The position numbers were made by a program, and so were the translations under genes. The notes beneath the pieces are model-generated. The model saw only the letters and a list, made by a program, of their open reading frames with translations. It ran no database searches and was not told the DNA's origin. 5,092 nucleotides of DNA from JBKJVQ01 sp046717125 (lineage in GTDB: Bacteria; Pseudomonadota; Alphaproteobacteria; Rhizobiales; Methyloligellaceae), in the NCBI GenBank assembly GCA_046717125.1, contig JBKJVQ010000276.1, positions 1 through 5,092 of the forward strand, given 5' to 3'. Shown here in pieces: positions 1 through 4,606 of this stretch (within the stretch, counting starts at the first letter, position 1; each line of letters begins with the position of its first letter).

Positions 1-1
1 T

Positions 2-83
2 CGTCATTGCGAGCGCAGCGAAGCAATCCAGTTCTTTCTTCTTTTTGCTGGATTGCCACGGCCCTTTGGGCCTCGCAATGACG
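2..83. repeat. Palindromic intergenic repeat (REP/MITE-like)
   Basis: The outer arms, CGTCATTGCGAG at 2-13 and CTCGCAATGACG at 72-83, are a perfect 12-bp inverted repeat. Inside, GCAATCCAG (23-31) pairs with CTGGATTGC (48-56) around a pyrimidine-rich loop (32-47), so the whole element can fold into one long hairpin with an internal bulge. From memory, elements beginning CGTCATTGCGAGCG and ending in this complementary arm are common between genes in Bradyrhizobium and several other bacteria. It carries no gene. It lies 40 bases past the stop of the minus-strand ROK gene, so it may end up in that gene's 3' transcript or shield it from exonucleases; that role is inference. The left edge of the window is only one base from the element. 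Confidence 0.8.
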
Positions 84-91
84 GTGGGAGC

Positions 92-112
92 GGGCCGCTA
101 CCTCGGCGGCCC
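92..112 (-). terminator. GC stem-loop past the ROK gene, possible terminator
   Basis: GGGCCGC (92-98) and GCGGCCC (106-112) form a perfect 7-bp GC-only stem with a 7-base loop, starting 11 bases beyond the stop codon of the minus-strand ROK gene. There is no T-run on the distal side, so it lacks the classical intrinsic terminator tail. It could still slow polymerase or protect the 3' end together with the adjacent palindromic repeat. The call rests on position and stem strength only. Confidence 0.3.
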
Positions 113-123
113 CTTGTCAGAAC

Positions 124-1182
124 TCAACCCCAGTTCGTGAAGCGCGCGTTGCCGAGACCGGTGCCGATCGTCAGTATGCCCCACTTCTTCACGTCCTGCA
201 TGAAGGGCGTCTGGCTAAGGCCCTGAACAACCGCGTCGTTGTGGGCAACCACCGCCGTATCGTGGCCCTCGATCTCCGGTATCGCGTCGTGGATCCGTCC
301 TGGCAGATTGAAATGCTCGTGCTCCCAGTTCCCCGGGAGATTTTGCCCGCCCCGATCGATCGTACCGTCGGGATCGATGAAGCCGGGGCACCCGAGCCCG
401 ATGAATGGCGCGAGGCTTTTGTTGTGCCGGTGCGCGCGCTTGATAAGGCGCTTCAGCATGCCGATCAGCCTGTCGACCGCCTCTTCGCGCGTCGGCTCTT
501 CGTCTGAGTGCTTCCAGTGCTCCATCTTCCACACGCAGGCGCGCGACAGATCCTTGGCCTTCTTGAGGTTCAGATCGACGACGCCGCAGCGGATGTTCGA
601 ACCTCCGACATCGACGGCGAGGATGCAGCTGTGGCCTTTGAATACCCAGGCAGGCGCCAGGTGCGCCGCGCCGATCAGTCCAGCTTCATCCGGATGATGG
701 CGAATGACGCGGATATCGATCGGCGATCCAGCGCGCATCATTGCGATCTCGGCGAGACTCACAGCGAGATGGCCGACACGGCTGTCGCTCATGCCGCCGC
801 CGATCGCGATGCGTTCGGTGCCTTCCCAGTCCTTTGTCTGGAGAAAACGCGTGACGACGTGGGCGAAGTCCTCGGCGTACGCATTGATCGCGCTGATCAT
901 GACGGCCGAGGCCTCGACGCTGCCCTTCTGAAGAGCACGATCGAAGTCAGACTTGCTCACCTCTGAAGACGGCGTCTTGCCGAATGGGTCGCCATTCACG
1001 AGCTTGGCGGTTTTCCGCAAGTCCTCGACGGTCTCACGGAAGGCTCGGCCGCTCGCCCGATCGCCCAGAAATTCGCCGCCGTCCCTGATCTCGATATTGT
1101 AGTGGTCGACCTCCACGGAAGGCAGGGCCGACGCGCCGTGTCCGGCGATGGATGAGCGTGCGGGTTTGTCCTTGGCAGCCAT
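124..1182 (-). CDS. ROK-family sugar kinase-like protein, circularly permuted
   Basis: A 352-aa protein with all the main ROK (repressor/ORF/kinase) landmarks in swapped order. Residues ~24-175 match the usual C-terminal half: ExxH (E24, H27, compare GExGH), ASGRAF (43-48), IAIGGGMSD (125-133) and DEAGLIGAA (165-173). Residues ~187-352 match the usual N-terminal half: ILAVDVGGSN (187-196, phosphate-binding), GLGCPGFIDPDG (262-273), HND (314-316, with D316 the likely catalytic base) and GTGLGNA (340-346), after which the protein ends. The CxCGxxGCxE zinc motif is absent. ROK kinases phosphorylate glucose, N-acetyl sugars and similar hexoses with ATP; the substrate here is unknown. There is no helix-turn-helix, so a repressor role is unlikely. 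The protein is probably cytosolic, since no signal peptide is visible. ATG at 1182 is chosen because AGGA lies 8 bases upstream; a longer in-frame start (GTG at 1263) has no ribosome binding site. The gene stands alone, divergent from DUF2794. Confidence 0.85.
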   Translation of the reverse strand: MAAKDKPARSSIAGHGASALPSVEVDHYNIEIRDGGEFLGDRASGRAFRETVEDLRKTAKLVNGDPFGKTPSSEVSKSDFDRALQKGSVEASAVMISAINAYAEDFAHVVTRFLQTKDWEGTERIAIGGGMSDSRVGHLAVSLAEIAMMRAGSPIDIRVIRHHPDEAGLIGAAHLAPAWVFKGHSCILAVDVGGSNIRCGVVDLNLKKAKDLSRACVWKMEHWKHSDEEPTREEAVDRLIGMLKRLIKRAHRHNKSLAPFIGLGCPGFIDPDGTIDRGGQNLPGNWEHEHFNLPGRIHDAIPEIEGHDTAVVAHNDAVVQGLSQTPFMQDVKKWGILTIGTGLGNARFTNWG

Positions 1183-1264
1183 ATCGAAGGTCCTGGGATC
1201 AGCGCGGAGATTGCGCCAGCGGAAGGCAGCTTCAAATCTGGAGCAACCGGCGAACGCCGTCACC

Positions 1265-1293
1265 CGAAACGAATGCGCTGCGCATCCGGTTCG
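1265..1293. repeat. 29-bp imperfect palindrome in the divergent intergenic region
   Basis: The arms at 1265-1278 and 1280-1293 pair at 12 of 14 positions around a single central T (1279). The innermost ATGCGC-T-GCGCAT is perfect. It lies 82 bases upstream of the ROK start and about 255 bases upstream of the DUF2794 start. It could be an operator for a dimeric regulator or a remnant of a REP-like repeat; the sequence does not decide between them. Confidence 0.45.
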
Positions 1294-1327
1294 ACCGTGC
1301 CTGCAAAATTTCAGGAGGATCGGCCCG

Positions 1328-1360
1328 GCCCCCCAAGAGAGCCCGGGGGGCTTGGGGGGC
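1328..1360. other. Strong GC stem-loop between divergent genes
   Basis: GCCCCCCAAG (1328-1337) and CTTGGGGGGC (1351-1360) are a perfect 10-bp inverted repeat with a 13-base loop that contains CCCGGG. No T-run follows on either strand, so it is not a classical terminator. An AGGAGG at 1313-1318, just to the left, has no start codon at a usable distance. The rest of 1183-1548 shows no convincing promoter: I found no good -35/-10 pair on either strand. Confidence 0.5.
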
Positions 1361-1460
1361 TGACAACCGGAATCCCGAAAGGGGCCGGGCCGCTTCGAAG
1401 GCTCCGATCATAAGGCCGCGTGCGGCGAGTGAAGGGCGGAAACGGGGCGGAACGGAGGTT

Positions 1461-1535
1461 ATGGCGAACATGTTGCGGCGCTTGAAATTCGCTGCCGCGA
1501 GGGTGATCATGTCAGGCTGTGCAGCAACCCCGTGA
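1461..1535 (+). CDS. Possible 24-codon leader ORF upstream of DUF2794
   Basis: A short ORF starts at ATG 1461 and stops at TGA 1533-1535, 13 bases before the preferred TTG start of DUF2794. GGAGG at 1454-1458 precedes it but is too near ATG 1461 (2 bases); the in-frame ATG at 1470 is 11 bases away. A third in-frame ATG at 1509, encoding only MSGCAATP, has GAGGG (1499-1503) at an ideal 5-base spacing. The peptide is basic at its N-terminus (LRRLK) and matches no family I know. It may be a translated leader that couples to DUF2794, or chance. Confidence is low because so short an ORF arises easily in GC-rich DNA. Confidence 0.22.
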   Translation: MANMLRRLKFAAARVIMSGCAATP

Positions 1536-1548
1536 ACTGGAGGCGCCG

Positions 1549-1920
1549 TTGAGCGATAGCGATCCCATAGTTAAGTTCGGGGCTCGCGGAAGCGCGGCCC
1601 CCGCGGCGTTCCGACAGACCGACGGAATTTTCTTCGACCGCCGCGAGCTTTCCCAGATCCTCAATGTATATGGCCGCAAGGTCGCCGAGGGCGAATGGCG
1701 CGACTACGCTATTGACGCGCTCCGCGAGAAGGCTGTGTTCTCGATCTTCCGGCGTTCGACCGACTATCCACTTTTCCGGATCGAGAAGTCGCCTCGCCTC
1801 GCGCGCCGGCAAGGCGCGTACAGCGTGATCGCGGCGACGGGTCACATCCTGAAGCGCGGTCACGACCTCAATCGGGTATTATGCGTCCTCGATAAGGGTT
1901 TGCGGCTTGTCGAAGCCTGA
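1549..1920 (+). CDS. DUF2794 family protein
   Basis: A 123-aa protein of the DUF2794 family (small, function unknown, in my experience confined to alphaproteobacteria). The recognisable core runs from FFDRRELSQILNVYGRKVA (about residues 28-46) through GEWRDYAIDAL, then SIFRRSTDYPLFRIEKSP, and ends with a GHILKRGHDLNRVL helix near the C-terminus. It is basic and soluble, with no signal peptide or membrane segment. I chose TTG 1549 because GGAGG (1539-1543) sits 5 bases ahead of it and the N-terminus becomes MSDSDPI; GTG 1519 would add 10 residues but has no properly spaced ribosome binding site. The stop is 39 bases before the solute-binding protein gene, which suggests co-transcription. The family assignment is firm; the biochemical role is unknown. 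Confidence 0.85.
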   Translation: MSDSDPIVKFGARGSAAPAAFRQTDGIFFDRRELSQILNVYGRKVAEGEWRDYAIDALREKAVFSIFRRSTDYPLFRIEKSPRLARRQGAYSVIAATGHILKRGHDLNRVLCVLDKGLRLVEA

Positions 1921-1959
1921 TGGTTTCGCGCAGGCGCAGGACGCAGTAGAACCGTCGCC

Positions 1960-2811
1960 ATGTTGCTGCGCAGAACGCTCTCCCTCGCCATTGTCGCCGT
2001 AACGGCGCTTCTTCTCGCGCCGGAAACGGCCGCGCAGCAGGGACGATCGCTCCTGACGCCTGACGGATGGCGCGGCGGGTCGTCCACGCCCAAGCCGGAC
2101 ATGGAGGGGATCGACCGTATCCGCTTCATCACGGACAGCGATTTCCCGCCCTTCAACTATCTCGACGAGGACGGTTCCTTGACCGGCTTCAATGTCGATC
2201 TGGCGCGTAGCATCTGCGAAATTCTCGCCGTCGAATGCGATGTGCGCGCCGTCGAGTGGGGTCAGATGTTCGAGACGCTGCAGAAGGGCGACGCGGACGC
2301 TGCGGTAGCGTCCATCCGCATCAGCGAGGAGACCCTGCGTCAGGCCGATTTTACGCAGCGCTATCACGAGACGCCTGCCCGCTTCATCGCCCGCAAGGAC
2401 AGCCCGTTGCGTGAGATGCGGCCCGAGGAGCTGCGCGGCCGGAAAATCGGCGTCGTCAAGGGTACGGGGCACGAGGCCTATATCCGCGCCTTCTTTGAAG
2501 GGAGCGAAATCGTCACGTTCGATGACGGTGTGGCTGGGCGAAAGGCGCTCAAGGACCGCGCAGTCGATCTCCTGTTCGGCGACGGCATCGGCTTGATGTT
2601 CTGGCTGAACGGCACCGACGCTGAAGCCTGCTGCGAATTCCGGGGCGGTGCGTTCCTCGAGTCGCGCTATGTCGGCGAGGGCGTCGGCATCGCTGTAAAA
2701 CAGGGCAATCTGCGCATGCGCGCCGTCCTCAACTATGCACTCGAGCAGATGCATGTGTCAGGCCGAAACGACGAGCTGTTCCTGCGCTATTTCCCAATGA
2801 GCTTTTTTTAG
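1960..2811 (+). CDS. Periplasmic solute-binding protein, family 3 (SBP_bac_3)
   Basis: A 283-aa exported binding protein of the kind that delivers amino acids or similar small polar molecules to ABC transporters. Residues 1-25 form a signal peptide (two Arg, hydrophobic core 7-20, likely cleavage after TAA at 23-25). The mature part has the two-lobed family 3 fold: DSDFPPFNYLDEDGSLTGFN (59-78), WGQMFETLQKGDADAAVASI (100-119), then ISEETLRQADFTQRY (121-135), GRKIGVVKGTG (160-170), and FGDG (206-209), where D208 matches the ligand-binding Asp of HisJ/LAO proteins. The family's usual ligand carboxylate-binding Arg (TEKR in HisJ) is a Thr here (T125), while an Arg (R120) sits where HisJ has a serine, so the ligand may differ. 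No permease or ATPase gene is nearby, so it is an orphan or serves a transporter elsewhere. The ribosome binding site is weak (AGGA at 1938-1941 is far from the ATG); the start is fixed by the signal peptide. Close behind DUF2794. Confidence 0.88.
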   Translation: MLLRRTLSLAIVAVTALLLAPETAAQQGRSLLTPDGWRGGSSTPKPDMEGIDRIRFITDSDFPPFNYLDEDGSLTGFNVDLARSICEILAVECDVRAVEWGQMFETLQKGDADAAVASIRISEETLRQADFTQRYHETPARFIARKDSPLREMRPEELRGRKIGVVKGTGHEAYIRAFFEGSEIVTFDDGVAGRKALKDRAVDLLFGDGIGLMFWLNGTDAEACCEFRGGAFLESRYVGEGVGIAVKQGNLRMRAVLNYALEQMHVSGRNDELFLRYFPMSFF

Positions 2812-2834
2812 GACCTCGTTTCACCTCCAGCGCA

Positions 2835-2921
2835 TCCCGGAAAGCGAGCGCTTGTCCGGGACCCAGAATCGACACGATGCTGCGCTCTGAATCCCGGACC
2901 GGCGCGGTGCGCCGTCCGGGA
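2835..2921. repeat. Pair of palindromic repeats sharing TCCCGGA...TCCGGGA arms
   Basis: Two hairpins stand in tandem. The first (2835-2861) has TCCCGGAAAGCG pairing with CGCTTGTCCGGGA, with one bulged base. The second (2892-2921) has TCCCGGAC-C-GGCGC pairing with GCGCCGTCCGGGA, with one bulge and a 3-base loop. They share identical outer arms, are about 30 bases apart, and fill the gap after the solute-binding protein gene. Intergenic palindromes with GTCCGGGA arms are familiar from Bradyrhizobium and relatives (from memory). They likely act as a transcript-end stabiliser or attenuator between the upstream genes and aroC; no T-run is present. Confidence 0.7.
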
Positions 2922-2947
2922 AGTCGCCCGGGACTTTGAGGCATGTC

Positions 2948-3031
2948 ATGTTCTTTCTGATCCGCTTCGCCCTTAAGGCCGGGCTCGCTTTGGTGCTGGC
3001 ATACGTTGTCATGACGAACTTCCAGTTCTAG
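2948..3031 (+). CDS. 27-aa single-span membrane micro-protein
   Basis: A short ORF (ATG 2948, TAG 3029-3031) lies between the repeat pair and aroC. GAGG at 2938-2941 is 6 bases ahead of the ATG, a good ribosome binding site and better than that of aroC. The peptide begins MFFLIRFALKAG, with R6 and K10, continues with a hydrophobic run to about residue 22 (LALVLAYVVM) and ends in TNFQF, consistent with one membrane helix with the basic end inside. The start resembles the MxFLxRxA opening of small alphaproteobacterial membrane proteins such as DUF5330, but here the protein stops after the helix. It could be a true micro-protein, a degraded remnant, or a leader that brings ribosomes towards aroC 30 bases downstream. 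The function is unknown. Confidence 0.5.
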   Translation: MFFLIRFALKAGLALVLAYVVMTNFQF

Positions 3032-3061
3032 AGAAGGCGCGTCCTTCGCTTTCGGCGTGCC

Positions 3062-4147
3062 ATGTCCCACAACAGCTTCGGCCACCTCTTCCGCATCACC
3101 ACGTTCGGTGAAAGCCACGGCCCGGCGATCGGCTGTATTGTGGAGGGCGGTCCGCCTGGCATCCGGCTGACCGAAGCCGATATCCAGGGGTTCCTCGACA
3201 AGAGGCGGCCGGGGCAGTCGCGCTTCACGACGCAGCGGCAGGAGCCCGATCAGGTGCGGATCCTCTCCGGCGTGTTCGCCGACGATGGCGGGGCGCAGGT
3301 CACGACCGGCGCGCCGATCGGACTTCTGATCCAGAATGTCGACCAGCGCTCGAAAGACTATAGCGAGATCAAGGAAATTTTACGCCCCGGACACCCCGAC
3401 TACACTTACATGGCCAAATACGGCATCCGCGACTATCGCGGCGGCGGACGGTCGTCGGCGCGGGAGACGGCGATGCGCGTCGCGGCGGGTGCAATTGCGC
3501 GGCTGATCGTGCCGGAGATTCGCATTCGCGGCGCGCTCGTACAGATGGGCGCGCACAGGATCGATCGCGACCGCTGGAACTGGAACGCGGTGGATGCCAA
3601 CCCGTTCTTCTGTCCCGATCCGGCCGCGGCGAAAGAATGGGAAACGGAGCTCGACGCGATCCGCAAGCGCGGATCGTCCGTGGGCGCCGTGATCGAGATC
3701 GTTGCCGAGGGCGCGCCGCTGGGCCTCGGCGCACCGGTCTACGGGAAGCTCGATCAGGACATCGCGTCGGCGATGATGAGCATCAACGCCGTCAAGGCGG
3801 TCGAAATCGGCGCAGGCTTTGCCGCCGCCGCGCTCACCGGCGAGGAGAACGCCGACGAGATGCGACGCGGCGAGGACGGCAATCCGGTATTTCTGTCGAA
3901 CCACGCGGGCGGCATCCTGGGCGGCATCTCGACCGGCCAACCCATCGTCGCGCGCTTCGCCGTGAAGCCGACGTCGTCGATCCTCAGCCCACGCAAGACG
4001 ATTGATCGGAACGGCAACGAGGCCGAAATCTCGACCAAGGGCCGGCACGACCCCTGCGTCGGCATCCGCGCCGTGCCGGTCGGCGAAGCGATGATGGCCA
4101 TCGTCCTCCCCGACCATGCCTTGCGCCATCGCGGGCAGATGGGGTGA
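3062..4147 (+). CDS. aroC: Chorismate synthase
   Basis: A 361-aa full-length chorismate synthase, the last enzyme of the shikimate pathway: it converts 5-enolpyruvylshikimate-3-phosphate to chorismate by 1,4-elimination of phosphate, using reduced FMN, in the cytosol. All three family signatures are visible: GESHGPAIGCIVEGGPPG (16-33), YRGGGRSSARETAMRVAAGA (125-144) and RHDPCVGIRAVPVGEAMMAI (328-347). H18 and H111 (in RPGHPDYTY) correspond to the two conserved catalytic histidines, and R49 (KRRPGQ), S132 and D351 (LPDH) are further conserved positions. The length is normal and the C-terminus DHALRHRGQMG is typical. The start MSHNSFGHLFRITTFGESHG is canonical, yet the ribosome binding site is poor: the nearest purine run, GAGAAGG at 3031-3037, is 24 bases from the ATG. 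The micro-ORF ends 30 bases before the start, so coupling is possible. I see no clear terminator after the stop. Confidence 0.98.
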   Translation: MSHNSFGHLFRITTFGESHGPAIGCIVEGGPPGIRLTEADIQGFLDKRRPGQSRFTTQRQEPDQVRILSGVFADDGGAQVTTGAPIGLLIQNVDQRSKDYSEIKEILRPGHPDYTYMAKYGIRDYRGGGRSSARETAMRVAAGAIARLIVPEIRIRGALVQMGAHRIDRDRWNWNAVDANPFFCPDPAAAKEWETELDAIRKRGSSVGAVIEIVAEGAPLGLGAPVYGKLDQDIASAMMSINAVKAVEIGAGFAAAALTGEENADEMRRGEDGNPVFLSNHAGGILGGISTGQPIVARFAVKPTSSILSPRKTIDRNGNEAEISTKGRHDPCVGIRAVPVGEAMMAIVLPDHALRHRGQMG

Positions 4148-4208
4148 GGTTGGTTGAAGTGGGGACCAATGCCCCTTTACAGCAACTGCCTGCCTGTCGT
4201 GATATGAG

Positions 4209-4258
4209 CGCGCGTGCGACGAAGGCCGAATAGCGGTTTGGACGCGTCGCAGCGCGCG
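4209..4258 (+). promoter_or_regulatory. Large stem-loop just upstream of the cysteine-rich protein gene
   Basis: CGCGCGTGCGACG (4209-4221) pairs with CGTCGCAGCGCGCG (4245-4258): 13 GC-rich pairs with one bulged base and a 23-base loop. It ends 6 bases before the GGGAGG ribosome binding site (4265-4270) of the next gene and begins 61 bases past the aroC stop. It could be a 5'-leader structure controlling that gene, or a barrier separating it from aroC read-through. There is no T-run, so it is not a classical terminator. No recognised riboswitch motif is apparent. Confidence 0.4.
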
Positions 4259-4275
4259 AACCATGGGAGGATCTA

Positions 4276-4590
4276 GTGCGAGAGAATCGAGTGATGCGAC
4301 CGGGCAGCATTGCTGGAATTGCTGCCGCAGTGCTCTGCCTCGGGGTCGTCACCGCGGCAGCGGGGGTGTTGCAGCGAGACGACCCACAGCAACTCACACG
4401 CTGCAACGACCAGTGTCGTCCGCTGGTGACTGCCATTACACCTGCGAGCGAGTCCCGTCGTGTCGTCAATAACTGTCTCGCCCTATGTATGGATTTTGCC
4501 GGGGACAGGTTTATCATCTGTCCCGATAATAATGGTTACAGGCGGAATGAGCTCCTCCCTGGCTTGAAGTGCCCGCCACCGAGGAACTAA
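4276..4590 (+). CDS. Small exported cysteine-rich protein with twin CX3C motif
   Basis: A 104-aa protein of no family I recognise. Residues ~1-30 are a signal peptide or membrane anchor (basic MRENRVMRPG, then hydrophobic SIAGIAAAVLCLGVVTAAAG). The remaining 74 residues carry six cysteines: C43, C47, C67, C71, C82 and C99. The first four form two CX3C motifs (CNDQC and CLALC) spaced by 19 residues, the pattern of a disulfide-stapled helical hairpin; C82 and C99 could form a third bond. This implies folding in the oxidising periplasm. The start is GTG 4276, with GGGAGG 5 bases ahead (4265-4270), a very strong site; ATG 4294 is in frame but has no such site. It follows aroC on the same strand after 128 bases that contain a large stem-loop, so it probably has its own control. 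It converges on the next gene with a 16-base gap. The function is unknown. Confidence 0.75.
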   Translation: MRENRVMRPGSIAGIAAAVLCLGVVTAAAGVLQRDDPQQLTRCNDQCRPLVTAITPASESRRVVNNCLALCMDFAGDRFIICPDNNGYRRNELLPGLKCPPPRN

Positions 4591-4606
4591 AGGTAAGACG
4601 AGCGCG

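Noticed and set aside
1232..1510. Minus-strand 92-codon ORF in the divergent intergenic region
   Set aside because: No ribosome binding site ahead of either of its first two ATGs, no recognisable motif, and it crosses the palindrome and GC hairpin; long open frames are expected by chance in GC-rich DNA.
1482..1510. TTGAAA-17-GATCAT as a promoter for DUF2794
   Set aside because: The -10 box matches only 4 of 6 and lies almost on the start codon, leaving no room for a ribosome binding site.
1152..1535. Plus-strand 127-codon ORF spanning the ROK start and the intergenic region
   Set aside because: It overlaps the well-supported ROK gene antisense and its composition (Arg/Ala/Pro-rich) looks like a shadow frame; only its last 24 codons were kept as a possible leader.
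1879..2754. Long (291-codon) minus-strand ORF antisense to the solute-binding protein
   Set aside because: Shadow of a clear family 3 binding protein with signal peptide; no domain in the antisense translation.
4157..4178. GGGG...CCCCTTT after aroC as an intrinsic terminator
   Set aside because: The core stem is only 4 pairs (7 with a bulge) and the T-run only 3 bases, too weak to call.
3380..4264. Long (294-codon) minus-strand ORF antisense to aroC
   Set aside because: It mirrors the codon pattern of aroC, which has all three family signatures; the His/Arg/Ala-rich translation shows no known domain.
4502..4524. 7-bp inverted repeat GGGACAG/CTGTCCC inside the cysteine-rich protein gene
   Set aside because: Lies within coding sequence with no T-run; a 7-bp match over this distance is plausible by chance.
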